A stretch of DNA of 64,000 nt from Comamonadaceae bacterium (GCA_027483665.1 JAIXUC010000020.1:1-64000); one strand, 5' to 3'. Numbered from the stretch's first letter, positions 35,944 through 46,200 are shown. Numbers and translations: made by a program. Notes: generated by a model not told the origin, from the letters alone.

Positions 35944-38163
35944 GTGAACAAACCCATGGATATCCCCCGCGATGTCTTCAATGAAGAAGACTCCAACACC
36001 TCCGACAACCCGCATTTTCAAAGCGTGCTCAACGCCCGCCTGAGCCGCCGCGGCGCACTGCGCACCAGCATCGGCGCATTGGCCGGTGCCATGTTGGGTG
36101 GCGCAGCAGTCACGGCAGCACCTGCAGCCTTCGCACAAACCGCCACCGCTGCTGCCGCCAAGGCGCTGGGCTTCAAGGTCGTTGACAAGCACCGCCTTGA
36201 CCTCGTCGTTGTTCCAGAAGGCTACGAAGCCAGCGTGATCTACGCACTGGGTGACCCACTGATGGCTGGCGTTCCCGCTTACAAGAACGACGGCACCGAC
36301 AACGACTTCGACAAGCGCGGCGGCGACCACCACGACGGCATGCACTGGTACGGCCTGACCAGCGACGGCAAGCCCTCGCGCACCGCCACCACCCGCGGCT
36401 TGCTGGCCATCAACCACGAAGCCACCACCGATCAGCGGCTGTCCTCTCACTTCATCCACGCTGACGGCGGCAAGCTCTCTCTGCCACGCCCGGCTGCTGA
36501 GGCCGTCAAGGAAATGCACATCCATGGCATCGCCGTGGTCGAGGTGCGCAAGAACGGCAGCAAGTGGGAATACGTTCCGAATTCGACCTTCAACCGACGC
36601 ATCACCCCGCTGACGCCAGCAGAAATCTCTGGCCCAGCCCGCGGCAGCGCCATGATGGTCACCAAGTACTCGCCAGATGGCACCCGCACCCGCGGCACCA
36701 TCAACAACTGCGGCTCTGGCCTGACGCCTTGGGGCAGCTACATCTCGGGCGAAGAGAACTGGTTCGGCTACTTCCACCGCGCCGCTGATGACGACGCCAA
36801 GCGCGGCGACAAAACCGCCGTGGCCCTGCGCCGCTACGGCCGCGCACAAGGTGCTGCCTCGCGCCACGGCTGGGAATCCGCCGGTGCCGACGACCAGTTC
36901 GCCCGCTGGAACAACGGCAAGCTGGGCACGTCTGCCAACGGCAGCGACGATTACCGCAATGAAATGAACGCCCAAGGCTACATGCTGGAAGTCGACGCCT
37001 ACAGCCCGAACGCAGCTCCACGCAAGCGCACGGCACTCGGCCGCTTCGCCCACGAAAGCGCCGCTTTCAATGTGCCTGTGGCTGGCCAGCCGATCGCCGC
37101 TTACATGGGCGACGACTCGCGCAACGAGTACATCTACAAGTTCGTGTCTGACGCCCGCTGGGACCCGGCCGACGCCAACCCAGCCGACCGCTTGGCCGTC
37201 GGTTCCAAGTACCTGGACAAAGGCAAGCTGTATGTCGCCAAGTTCAACGCCGACGGCAGCGGCCAGTGGATGGAGCTGACCATCGACAACCCGACCATCA
37301 AGGGTTTCGCGGGTTACGCCTTTGCAGACCAAGCCGACGTGCTGGTGAACTGCCGCTTGGCCGCTGATGCGCTGGGTGCCACCAAGATGGACCGACCCGA
37401 GTGGGGCGACGTCAACCCCAAGAATGGCGAGGTCTACTTCACCCTCACCAACAACAGCAACCGCACGCTGAACCCCACTGGCGGCTCCGCCTTGTTGCCA
37501 GACTCCGCCAACCCGCGCGTCTACACCGACATGAGAGGCAGCACGGCGCAAAACGGCAACCCCAACGGCCACCTGCTGCGCCTGCGCGAAGGCACTGGCG
37601 GCCCCGCAGCCACCAGCCTCACCTGGGACATCTACCTGTTTGGCGCTGAAGCCGCAGCCGACAAGGCCCGGGTGAACCTCTCGTCCCTGACTGACGAGCA
37701 GGACTTTTCCAGCCCGGACGGTCTGTGGTTCAGCCCTTACAGCGGCATCTGCTGGATCCAGACCGACGACGGCGCCTACGTCGACCGCACCAACTGCATG
37801 ATGCTGGCCGCCTTGCCCGGCCAGGTCGGCGACGGGCGCACGGTGAGCCTGGAGTACACGACCCCGGCTGGCCCGCTGAAGGTGGACACCCGTGTCGGCA
37901 AGGCCCCCACGCCAGACACGCTCAAGCGCTTCCTGGTCGGCCCTCTGGGTGCCGAGATCACCGGCATCACCGAGACGCCCGATGGCCGCGCGATGTTCGT
38001 GAACATTCAGCACCCGGGCGAAAACACGCCCGTCGCTGATGTGCGCGACCCCAGCAGGTACGAAAGCCACTGGCCTTCCAACGTGGGCTACGGCGCAGGC
38101 CAGCGCCCACGCTCGGCCACGATCGTCATTACCAAAAAAGATGGCGGCGTGATCGGCACCTGA
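35944..38163 (+). CDS. PhoX/DUF839 family Tat-exported phosphatase-like protein
   Basis: Periplasmic or extracellular beta-propeller protein of 739 residues in the PhoX family of calcium/iron phosphatases. A twin-arginine signal (SRRGALRTSIG, 34-44) ends near AAFAQ at 65. Family segments include LLAINHEA, GSGLTPWGSYISGEENWFGYFH (259-280, shown in part) and FSSPDGLWFSPYSGICWIQTDDG. In characterised PhoX the residue before the Glu pair is, as I recall, an iron-bridging Cys; here it is Gly269, so catalysis may differ. GTG 35944 has AGGA seven bases upstream and is preferred over ATG 35956. A strong terminator follows. Confidence 0.88.
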   Translation: MNKPMDIPRDVFNEEDSNTSDNPHFQSVLNARLSRRGALRTSIGALAGAMLGGAAVTAAPAAFAQTATAAAAKALGFKVVDKHRLDLVVVPEGYEASVIYALGDPLMAGVPAYKNDGTDNDFDKRGGDHHDGMHWYGLTSDGKPSRTATTRGLLAINHEATTDQRLSSHFIHADGGKLSLPRPAAEAVKEMHIHGIAVVEVRKNGSKWEYVPNSTFNRRITPLTPAEISGPARGSAMMVTKYSPDGTRTRGTINNCGSGLTPWGSYISGEENWFGYFHRAADDDAKRGDKTAVALRRYGRAQGAASRHGWESAGADDQFARWNNGKLGTSANGSDDYRNEMNAQGYMLEVDAYSPNAAPRKRTALGRFAHESAAFNVPVAGQPIAAYMGDDSRNEYIYKFVSDARWDPADANPADRLAVGSKYLDKGKLYVAKFNADGSGQWMELTIDNPTIKGFAGYAFADQADVLVNCRLAADALGATKMDRPEWGDVNPKNGEVYFTLTNNSNRTLNPTGGSALLPDSANPRVYTDMRGSTAQNGNPNGHLLRLREGTGGPAATSLTWDIYLFGAEAAADKARVNLSSLTDEQDFSSPDGLWFSPYSGICWIQTDDGAYVDRTNCMMLAALPGQVGDGRTVSLEYTTPAGPLKVDTRVGKAPTPDTLKRFLVGPLGAEITGITETPDGRAMFVNIQHPGENTPVADVRDPSRYESHWPSNVGYGAGQRPRSATIVITKKDGGVIGT

Positions 38164-38180
38164 GCCTTCAGCTCTTCAGC

Positions 38181-38208
38181 AAAAAGCCCGGCTTCGGCCG
38201 GGCTTTTT
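38181..38208 (+). terminator. Bidirectional intrinsic terminator phoX / mltA
   Basis: AAAAAGCCCGGC (38181-38192) and GCCGGGCTTTTT (38197-38208) form a perfect 12-bp stem with a TTCG tetraloop. It lies 17 bases after the PhoX-family stop and 29 before the convergent mltA stop, and the A/T runs on both sides allow it to serve both genes. Confidence 0.95.
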
Positions 38209-38237
38209 CTTGGGCCCTTGGAGGTGAACGATGTGCT

Positions 38238-39473
38238 TCAAGGTTTCGGCCACAGCGCCCACAACTGCAGCGGCTGCTTCACCCGCCCGGCCCATTCACC
38301 GGCCTCTGGCCCCCAGCCGGCGAAGAAGTCGGCGCGCACCGCACCCACGATGGCGCTGCCGGTGTCTTGGGCCAATACCAAGCGCTGCAGCTGCGCCTGC
38401 GGGCCGCTGGAGGCCAGCCACAGCGGCGTGCCGTAGGGGATGCTGGCCGGGTCGACCGCTACCGATCGACCTGGCGTGAGTGCCACGCCCTGAGCGCCGC
38501 GTGGACCAAAGCCGGCCTCGAAATCACTCAAGGGTTCTTCCTTGAAAAACACCACGCGCGGGTTGCTCCACAGCATTTCTTGCACGCGCTGCGGGTTGGC
38601 TGCAATCCAGGCGCGAATGCCGGGCCACGAGGCATCTCGAATGGCTCCTTGGTTAAGCAGCCAGCCACCCACGCTGCGGTAAGGCTGTTCGTTGGTGGCC
38701 GCGTAGGCCAAGCGCACTTGGCGGCGGCTGCCGTCGGGCTCTGTCACTTGCAATCGTCCGCTGCCCTGAATCTGCAGCACCAATGCATCCACGGGGTCCG
38801 CCAGCCAGGCGATGGCGCGGCCTTGCAAAGCGGCTTGCGCTGCAGGCAGGGTGTCCATTTCCTGGCGGCTGTACCAAGGCTGGCGTGCCACCAACCCTGC
38901 GGGTGGCTGGTACAGCGGCACCTCAAAGCCGGGCTGGCGTGTACGCGAGGCCATCAGCATGGGCTCGAAGTAAGCGGTCAACAGACCTTCGGTCTCGCCA
39001 GACAAGGGCTCGATGCGGTAAGGCTGCAAGCGCTGCAGCACCCAGGCCATTTGGTCGGTGGGACTGGCGATGCTCAAAGGCCGAACCTCGGCGCACAGAG
39101 GGCCCCACAGCGGGCTTGGCCGCTCGCAGCTGCGCAGCCAAGCGTTCCATGCTTCGTGCAGGGGGTCTTGCGCCAAACCGGGCAGCTCGGACCAGCGCAC
39201 CGGTTGCCAACGGCTTTTGGCTTGCAGCAGCGGCGCGGGCAAGGCTTGGGTGTCGGCGCGGGCAATGAGCGCGCTGAGTTCGCCTGCCAGTGCCGGGTCG
39301 ACGGTGGAGCTTGCAACAGGCAAGCCGCTGCTTGATGGTGGACGTGGAGCAACGGGCACGCCCACTGCACGAACAGCGCCCGATGGATCGGGGCTTTGCC
39401 GCGGTGGTGCAGAGCAGGCCACCAGCGTTCCTAGAATCGCCACTCCACTCAGCCTGCGCCATTGCCATTTCAT
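38238..39473 (-). CDS. mltA: Membrane-bound lytic murein transglycosylase A
   Basis: Outer-membrane lipoprotein that cleaves the glycan backbone of peptidoglycan with formation of 1,6-anhydromuramic acid. The lipobox LVAC ends at Cys20, giving a normal lipoprotein signal. GLLTAYFEPML opens the MltA barrel domain. The C-terminal 3D domain has SVAVDPASIPYGTPLWL and AQDTGSAIVGAVRADFFAGWG, holding the catalytic Asp. The length is 411 residues. The ATG at 39473 overlaps the ATG of a small plus-strand gene by two bases. Confidence 0.94.
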   Translation of the reverse strand: MKWQWRRLSGVAILGTLVACSAPPRQSPDPSGAVRAVGVPVAPRPPSSSGLPVASSTVDPALAGELSALIARADTQALPAPLLQAKSRWQPVRWSELPGLAQDPLHEAWNAWLRSCERPSPLWGPLCAEVRPLSIASPTDQMAWVLQRLQPYRIEPLSGETEGLLTAYFEPMLMASRTRQPGFEVPLYQPPAGLVARQPWYSRQEMDTLPAAQAALQGRAIAWLADPVDALVLQIQGSGRLQVTEPDGSRRQVRLAYAATNEQPYRSVGGWLLNQGAIRDASWPGIRAWIAANPQRVQEMLWSNPRVVFFKEEPLSDFEAGFGPRGAQGVALTPGRSVAVDPASIPYGTPLWLASSGPQAQLQRLVLAQDTGSAIVGAVRADFFAGWGPEAGEWAGRVKQPLQLWALWPKP

Positions 39474-39663
39474 GACCTTGATTCTGCTGGAAGCCCTGCT
39501 GGCGCTGTTGCTCTTGGTGGGCATCGTCTGGTGGACGATGTTCTCGGGCCGCCCCAAGGGCGAGTTGCCGCAGCCCTCCGCCGAGGGGGCGCCTGCTGAA
39601 GTGGAATCTGGCGGTGAATCGACACCGCAAGCGGGTTCCGATTCAACTCCCCCCAAGGTTTGA
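39472..39663 (+). CDS. Small single-pass membrane protein
   Basis: A 63-residue reading frame with one strongly hydrophobic helix at residues 3-23 (LILLEALLALLLLVGIVWW) followed by a Pro/Glu/Ser-rich soluble tail. It starts inside the mltA start codon in the opposite direction (CATG) and ends 10 bases before the convergent response regulator gene. Sequence and size resemble short hypothetical membrane proteins I associate with Comamonadaceae, but no function is known and no clear ribosome binding site precedes it. It could be a chance frame, although it fills the whole gap between its neighbours. Confidence 0.5.
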   Translation: MTLILLEALLALLLLVGIVWWTMFSGRPKGELPQPSAEGAPAEVESGGESTPQAGSDSTPPKV

Positions 39664-39673
39664 CGCGCTGAAG

Positions 39674-40312
39674 TCAGATGTCGCGCAGCACCCGCGACAG
39701 ATCGACCGCCGAGCGCACCTCCATCTTGTCGAACACGCGAGCGCGGTGGACTTCCACGGTTCGCACGCTGATGTCGAGTTGGTCAGCAATGAGTTTGTTG
39801 GGCAAGCCGTCCAGCACGCGCTGCATGACGTCGCGCTCGCGCTGGGTCAGCTCATCGAGCCTGGCGCGCAGCTTGGCGCGCTGGCGCAACGACTGCAGGG
39901 CCTGTGCCGAGCTTTGCAGAGCCTGCTCGACCCGGTCTACCAGCAGGTTGTCCGAGAAGGGCTTTTCGCAAAAGTCAAAAGCGCCGCGCTTGACCGCGTC
40001 CACGGCGGTGGGCACATCGGCATGGCCAGTCAGAAAAATGACTGGCAAAACCGGCAACAGTTGCCGCTCGACCAAACGCTCGAACAGCACCAAGCCGCTC
40101 TCGCCGGGCATGCGCACGTCCAGCAGCATGCAGCCGGGCTGGCGAGGCAAGCCGTCTGCGCCCAGCGCCTGCGGCAAGTGCGCTTCGAAGGCCCGCGCGC
40201 TGTCGAAGGCTTCGCTCAGCAAGTGGCGTGAACGCAGCAGCCAGGCCAGCGCCTCGCGCACGCCGGCGTCGTCATCCACCAAATAAACCAGGGCGTCGGG
40301 TGCAGGTTGCAT
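39674..40312 (-). CDS. FixJ/DctR-type LuxR response regulator
   Basis: Two-component transcription regulator of 212 residues. The receiver domain occupies residues 1-125 with acidic pocket VDDD (12-15), phosphorylation site Asp65 in LLDVRMPG and Lys in FCEKPFSD. The LuxR-type helix-turn-helix (LTQRERDVMQRVLDGLPNKLIADQLDIS-like, about 145-205) ends with RTVEVHRARVFDKM. It follows its histidine kinase after 12 bases. Relatives such as DctR, TodT and StyR control dicarboxylate or aromatic uptake genes; no such genes adjoin it here. Confidence 0.92.
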   Translation of the reverse strand: MQPAPDALVYLVDDDAGVREALAWLLRSRHLLSEAFDSARAFEAHLPQALGADGLPRQPGCMLLDVRMPGESGLVLFERLVERQLLPVLPVIFLTGHADVPTAVDAVKRGAFDFCEKPFSDNLLVDRVEQALQSSAQALQSLRQRAKLRARLDELTQRERDVMQRVLDGLPNKLIADQLDISVRTVEVHRARVFDKMEVRSAVDLSRVLRDI

Positions 40313-40324
40313 GGCGCTGGATTG

Positions 40325-42409
40325 TCAATCGGGCGCTGCTGGCAAGGTGAAGCGAAAGACCGTGCCTTGCGGTTGTCGCGGCTCATACAGCAGCGCGCCA
40401 CCATGCTGCTCGACGACGGTGCGGCACAGGCTCAAGCCCAAGCCCATGCCCTGCGCCTTGGTGGTGAAGAAAGGCGTGAAGATGCGCTGCGCCACCTCGG
40501 GCGTGATGCCAATGCCGCCGTCGCCCACAGAAAACTCGACCCAAGTCAGGCTCGCTGCGTCCTCGAGTGGTGCAGGACCGCTGGCGCCACGGGCTGTGCC
40601 GGCTGAAGGGCGGCGCAGGCGCACGCCAATGCGCAGATCGCGCGCTGCGATGGGCACTTGGTCCATGGCCTGCATGCCGTTGCGCGCCAAGTTCAGCAGC
40701 ACCTGCTCGACCATGGTTCTGTCGCACCACACCGCAGGCGCGTCTGCATGTACATCCACCAGCACCCGCACATGCAGCTTGCGCGCCTGCAGCACGATGA
40801 GCGGCATGACGGCATCGAGCAAAGCTTGCGGCGTCACAGCTTCGCGCTGCTGGTCGCGCCGACGCACGAAGTCGTGCACGCTGCGAATGACCTTGCCGGC
40901 CCGCTCAGCCTGCCCTGCGATGCCATGCATGGCCTGGCGCAGCGCTTCAGCGGGCAGCGCGCCTTGCGCCAACAAGTTGAGGCTGCCGGTGGCGTAGCTG
41001 GAAATGGCGGCCAATGGTTGGTTGAGTTCGTGGCTCAGCAGCGAGGCCATCTCGCCCACAGTGGCCAAACGCGCCGTGGCCTGCAGGCGCTCTTGCGAGG
41101 CACGCGACAGTTCTTCCACGCGGCGCTGTTCGCTGATGTCCAGGAAAGCGCTCATCCAGCCTGTCTGCACGCCGCCGGCGTCGATCAGCGGCGCTTCGAT
41201 CACCAGCACCGGAAAACGCGTGCCGTCGCGGCGCATGAACACCGACTCGAAACCAGTACGCGGCGGCACCGCGCCGGCCAGTCGGCTGATCAGGCGGCTT
41301 TGGTACTCGGCGGCCATTTCTGGCGGCCAGTAGGGCTGCGTGTCGTGCGGCTGCTTCAGCTCTTGCGCGCTGAAGCCGACCATGGCGCAAAACGCCGGGT
41401 TGACGTAGGTCACGCGGCCTTGCAGGTCACGCGCGCGCAAACCAGTCACCAATGAGTCTTCCATGGCCTTGCGAAAGGCCAGGGCCTCTGCCAGTTCGCG
41501 CTCGGCGCGTTGGCGGCGGCGGCTGTCACGCACCAGCAAGGCCAGCACCACGGCCAGCGCCAGCGACACCGTGGCCACCAGCGCGGTGAGCACATTGGGC
41601 AGCAGGCCGGGCGCGCCAATCCAGCGGTCCAGGCGCAGCACCAAGGTGTGTCCGGGCAGATCCAGCAGTTGTTGCGCTTGCAGCTGACCGCTGCGGCGCT
41701 GGCCCTCCCCCAGCATGGCCAAGCGGGTGCCGTCGGCTTCGGTGAAAGACACCTGATGGCTGCGCAACAGCTGGCGAGGCACCATCTCGGCCAGCAAATC
41801 GGGCAAGGCGTAGGTGGCCACCAGATAGCCCGCTGGCAAGCCATCGCGGATGAGCGGCAGGCACACGTCCATCACCTCCATGCCCAGCCCGTCGGGTTGC
41901 GGCAGGTAATAGCTGTTGGCATAAGCCGGCCCGCTCAAGCGGCTGGCCGTGGCGCAAGCGATGCCCACCTCGCTCAGAACACTGGCGCGACCAATGCGTG
42001 CGAAGGGGTTTCGCCAGTAGGGGCTGTCGGCCCCTGCCAATAGAGCCAGACGCTGGTCACGCCATTCGATATGCACCCATTCGCGGTGCTCGCGCAGCAA
42101 GGCGACCGCTTCAAAAGACCAGCCCTGCGGTGATGGGTCGCCCACCTGCAAGGACTGCAGCGACTGCACACGGCGGTTAAGACCAGAACGGATGTCACTG
42201 ACCACAGCGGCCGCGTCTTGCTCCAGCTGCATTTGCTGCTGGCTCAGTTCGTAGCGGCCAGTCAACCAGACCAAGGTCCCCATCAGGGAAGCCAGCAGGC
42301 AGGCGAGCAAGCCCCACAACAACCAGCGCCGATTACCCGCCAGGGCGGTTTTTTCAGCGGGCTGGTCGCTGGGCTGTGAACTGCCGATGGCAGGCGTGGC
42401 TGCGGGCAT
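40325..42409 (-). CDS. PAS-domain sensor histidine kinase (DctB/DctS-like)
   Basis: Membrane sensor of 694 residues. Helices at about 29-50 and 273-294 flank a periplasmic ligand domain of some 220 residues. A PAS domain (about 315-430, with GRVTYVNPAFCAMVGFS) is followed by the dimerisation box LLSHELNQPLAAISSY with phospho-acceptor His460. The ATPase domain has NLARNGMQAMD, GDGGIGI and GLGLSL. The ELNQPL box is typical of DctB/FixL-class kinases. Its ATG overlaps the stop of the nitrilase-family gene (TGATG), so it is the fourth-from-last gene region of the yhdP transcript. The ligand is unknown; C4-dicarboxylate is a guess from the family. Confidence 0.9.
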   Translation of the reverse strand: MPAATPAIGSSQPSDQPAEKTALAGNRRWLLWGLLACLLASLMGTLVWLTGRYELSQQQMQLEQDAAAVVSDIRSGLNRRVQSLQSLQVGDPSPQGWSFEAVALLREHREWVHIEWRDQRLALLAGADSPYWRNPFARIGRASVLSEVGIACATASRLSGPAYANSYYLPQPDGLGMEVMDVCLPLIRDGLPAGYLVATYALPDLLAEMVPRQLLRSHQVSFTEADGTRLAMLGEGQRRSGQLQAQQLLDLPGHTLVLRLDRWIGAPGLLPNVLTALVATVSLALAVVLALLVRDSRRRQRAERELAEALAFRKAMEDSLVTGLRARDLQGRVTYVNPAFCAMVGFSAQELKQPHDTQPYWPPEMAAEYQSRLISRLAGAVPPRTGFESVFMRRDGTRFPVLVIEAPLIDAGGVQTGWMSAFLDISEQRRVEELSRASQERLQATARLATVGEMASLLSHELNQPLAAISSYATGSLNLLAQGALPAEALRQAMHGIAGQAERAGKVIRSVHDFVRRRDQQREAVTPQALLDAVMPLIVLQARKLHVRVLVDVHADAPAVWCDRTMVEQVLLNLARNGMQAMDQVPIAARDLRIGVRLRRPSAGTARGASGPAPLEDAASLTWVEFSVGDGGIGITPEVAQRIFTPFFTTKAQGMGLGLSLCRTVVEQHGGALLYEPRQPQGTVFRFTLPAAPD

Positions 42410-43224
42410 CACAGCAGCCGGTGCTGCAGAGCGGGCAACCGGCTGCGGCATTCGGCTTGTAAGGCCGCGTCCAGCTCGGCGAGCACCCAGCCTTCGCCTT
42501 GCGCATGGCAGCCCAAGACCTTGCCCCAAGGGTCAACCACCATGCTGTGGCCCCAAGTGGTGCGCCCGTTGTCGTGCAGGCCACCTTGGGCGCTGGCCAG
42601 GACGTGGCACAGGTTCTCGACCGCGCGGGCACGCAGTAACAACTCCCAGTGCGCCTGACCGGTGGTGTGGGTGAATGCGGCTGGCACCAGCAACAAGCCC
42701 GCGCCGCTTTGCACCAGCTGGCGGTAGAGCTCGGGGAATCTCAGGTCGTAGCAAACGCTCAATCCGACGCGCCAGGTGTGGCCGCTGCGGCTGGGGAGCT
42801 CGAAGAAAACGGGCGTTTCGCCGCGCTCCAGCACGCGGGCTTCGTCGTAGCGCTCGCGCCCGTTGTCAAAGCGAAACAGGTGCATCTTGTCGTAGCGCGC
42901 GACGCAACGCCCGGTGGGGTCGAACACCAAACTGGCGTTGCGCACGCGGCCAGGTTGGCTGGTTTTCAAGGGCATGGTGCCAGCCACGATCCACAGCTGA
43001 AGGCTTTGCGCGGCCTCAGCCATGGCGTCTTGAATCGGGCCTTGGCCGAAGTCTTCGGCCACGCCCAACTTGTCGGTGTCCTGGTGGCCCATGAGGCAAA
43101 AGTACTCGGGCAGCACAGCCAGTTCGGCGCCCGCTTCGCTGGCTTGCCTCAACAGCACTTGGGCGCGCTCCAGGTTCAGCGCCAGCTGAGGCGTGGACAC
43201 CATCTGAATGGCAACGACCTTCAT
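42409..43224 (-). CDS. Carbon-nitrogen hydrolase (nitrilase superfamily, Nit-type)
   Basis: Cytoplasmic amidase of 271 residues. The catalytic triad is clear: Glu40 in LAVLPEYF, Lys113 in YDKMHLF and Cys158 in GLSVCYDLRFPE. Spacing and the RFPELYR sequence place it with Nit1/Nit2-type enzymes, which include deaminated glutathione amidase, so metabolite repair is the likely role. It overlaps the yhdP stop by four bases and the kinase start by one. The same gene follows yhdP in many proteobacteria, usually with tldD next, which is missing here. Confidence 0.9.
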   Translation of the reverse strand: MKVVAIQMVSTPQLALNLERAQVLLRQASEAGAELAVLPEYFCLMGHQDTDKLGVAEDFGQGPIQDAMAEAAQSLQLWIVAGTMPLKTSQPGRVRNASLVFDPTGRCVARYDKMHLFRFDNGRERYDEARVLERGETPVFFELPSRSGHTWRVGLSVCYDLRFPELYRQLVQSGAGLLLVPAAFTHTTGQAHWELLLRARAVENLCHVLASAQGGLHDNGRTTWGHSMVVDPWGKVLGCHAQGEGWVLAELDAALQAECRSRLPALQHRLL

Positions 43225-46200
43225 CTGGAGGCTCCTGGTGCTGCGGGCGTGGCGGGCTGGGTAGGCGCGGCAGGCGGGGGACCTGGATTTGGCTCGACAA
43301 CACCCGCTTTGCGCTCCACCTTGGTGACGCGCGGGTCGAGCCAACTGCCATCGATACGGAACTCTTGCGTGGCCGCCTCCATCAGCGGGCGGCGCAAAAA
43401 CAGCTGGGCCAGGAAGCTCCCCAGCCCGAGAGCCGGGTTAATAACCGTGGCCACCAACGAGGCAGTGCCGGCATTGATCTCGGGCACCACCACCACGCGC
43501 AGGTCTTGCGTCTCGCGGGTGATGTCGGCGCTGCCGTCCATCAGGACCGCGGCGTTGACGCCTTTCATTTGCAAGTTGTTGGTGCTGGCCACGCCTTGGT
43601 TGATCTGCACGTCGCCGCGGATGAAGTCAAAAGAAAAGCCCTCGCTGAAAACGTCCCGGAAATCCAGCGCCAGCCGCCTGGGCAGGCTTTGCAGACTGAG
43701 CACGCCCAGCAAACGTGCGATGCCAGGGTCGGCCTTCAGAAACTGGCCCTCTTCAATGTTCACATTGAAGCGGCCCGTCATGCTGGGCGTATCCAGCGCC
43801 GTGGGCGAGCCGAGCCAGGCCACTTGGCCCTCCATGCGGCCTTTGCCACGGCGTATCACCCCAGGCTGGCCAAAACGCTCCAACAAGGCACCCGAGTTAG
43901 AAACATCGAGCTTGAAGTTCATGACCGTGCGGCGGCGCTCGGGCGCAGGCGCGCCAGAAACTGGCGCTGCGCCAGGCGTACCCAATGCAGCCCAGTTGCC
44001 TGTTGCGCTCAGGCTGGCTTCAGGCAGAGTCACCAACAATTTGTTGAGCCGCCACTCGCGGCTGGCCGGCAAGCGCGGACTGTCAGCCGTGGCGGCCACC
44101 GCAGCGACGCCCCGGTTCACGGCATCCACCTCGACACGCCCGAAACGGCGGCCGCGCAGCTCCAGGTCCTCGACCACCAGGTCAAGCGCCGGAATAGCGC
44201 TGGGCTGCTCACCCAGCAGCCGCTCGACGTCGCTCACCTGCGACGGGGCCAAACTCAGCCGAGCCAGACGCGCAAACACCAATCCCACGCCGCTGCCAGC
44301 GGGTTGGCGGTACTCGACGTAGCCGTTGAGCTCTTCTGCGTTGACGTTGGCGCGCCAGAGCAACCCCTCGCGGGACCCGCCCACCACCACCTGTCGCAAG
44401 CGCCGCTGCGACACCGCAATCTCTTCGGCACGCAATGCCACGATGTTGGGCAGGTAAGTCAGCAGCGGGGCAGCAGCAGCCGTTGCACGCGCGGCCACGC
44501 GAGCGGCGACGCGGTCGGTTGGTCGCTCCGAGGACCGCTCTGGAGGCCGCTCAGCGGCACGCCCGGGCGGACTCCCTGCAGTGGTAGCTGCAGGCGGTGA
44601 AGCATCGTCGAGCAGGACAGACCAAGCATCCAGATCAACGCGCTTGAACTTCAAATTGGCGGCCACCCCTGAAGCCGGCATTTGGACCTCTTCTCCCGGC
44701 TCCAAGCCGATGGCGACCGTGCCACGCAGCACACGCGCCACGCCGCCTTGCAACTCGCGTTCGTAGTCGAGCGAGACGAGCTCGCCGAGGTCGAGCTGAA
44801 AGCGGTCGCGCACGCGTTGCGGCAGCGTCGGCTGTTCGCTCAGCAAGCTGTTGTCAAAGCGCAGCGGCAGAGCAACCGCAGCAGGCTTGTTCAAGGGCTC
44901 TGGGAGGTTCAGGGCCATGCCGACCAAGCTGCTGTTGATCTGCAGTTCGCTATGGCCTTGGCGCAAACCGAAGCTGGCGTTGTAGCTGGTGCTCCCGGCC
45001 ATTCGTGCGCCCAGGCGAGACAAGGCACCCATGTCCCGGGCAGCGCGCAAGCCCTCGGCACTCATGACGCCTTGCGCGCGCAACAGCAGTTCGGGCTCAC
45101 CGCGAGGCGGGGTCTTTCTGTAGCCACCATCGATGCGGGCATCGCCGCCCAGCAAGCGCACTTGCAAGGCGGTGGTGTTGAAGCCAGTTTCTGTGAAGCT
45201 CAGGCTGCCCCGCACGCGTGACAGCACCGGCGTTTGCGGCGCAATTTGCAGGTCATTGCCGCTGAACGCCAAGCTGCCCTGGACCCGCGTGCGGTCGACG
45301 TCGGCCAAAGGGATGTTGAGCTGCAAGCGCAGGTCGGCATTACCGCTGCCGGTTGCCTCGTCAAGGGCTTGGTAGAGCATCTCTGAGAGTGGCGTGGTGC
45401 TGGCTACCAGCAGCGCGTCGGCCAGGGGGCCTTGCGCCCGCGCGTCTACTTCGACCACCCGGTTGGCGATGACAGTCGGGATGCGCGCCGTACCTTGACT
45501 GACGGCCAAACCCGTTCCTGAAAGTCGGGCCGTGATGTCGCGCACCTCGATGCGCTCATGCTCGAAAACCAAGCGCGCTTGAGCCTGTGTGAGCCTGGGC
45601 CAAAGCAGGCCAGCCCGTGCTTGCGGTGCAAAGGCAAACTCGGCGTTGCGCACCTGCGCCTTGACCAAAAACTCACCCTTGCTGCGATCGACAAAAGGAA
45701 ACTGCATCAAGTCGCCACGCAAACGCAGGCTGACGTCTGATACATCACCAGACACCACCGCCTGCTCCAAGTAGGCGCGCGCGTCAGCGTTCATCGCCAG
45801 CGGCAAGTAACTCGGCAGCGCGGCGGCGTTGAAACGTGTCAGGTTGCCGCGCAAGTCCACCGCGCCAGGAGCCACGCGGCCCGACGTCGGGGTCGGGGCC
45901 TGGGTGGGGGCGACCCCTCTGTCAGCAGCAGGCGCGCTTTGCCAACTGCCGCTCAAGCTTCCTGCGGCGTCTGAGTTGGCAAAGTCGAGTTGGTCAATCT
46001 GCAGCAAGGTGCTCTGGGCCGTGCGCTGCCAGCGCAGTTGCGCCAGCAAGCTGTCCAGCGGGATGTCGGCTTGCCTGAACACGCCCGGCAAGTCGAGTGC
46101 GCCTTGCTCGATCTGCAACCTGGCGTTGCCGCCAGCCTGCGTGGCGCGGAAGTCCAGACTCAAGCCCCGCGCTGCGGGCCACGCGCCCTCGGTGCGCCAT

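Noticed and set aside
35797-38070. A 758-codon minus-strand extension of the TPR gene
   Set aside because: It is antisense to the PhoX-family gene, is low in hydrophobic order, and the signal peptide of the TPR protein fixes its start at 35796.
42649-44322. A 557-codon plus-strand open frame
   Set aside because: It runs antisense to the nitrilase and yhdP genes, is rich in Arg, Pro and Ser as expected of a frame shadow, and has no recognisable domain.
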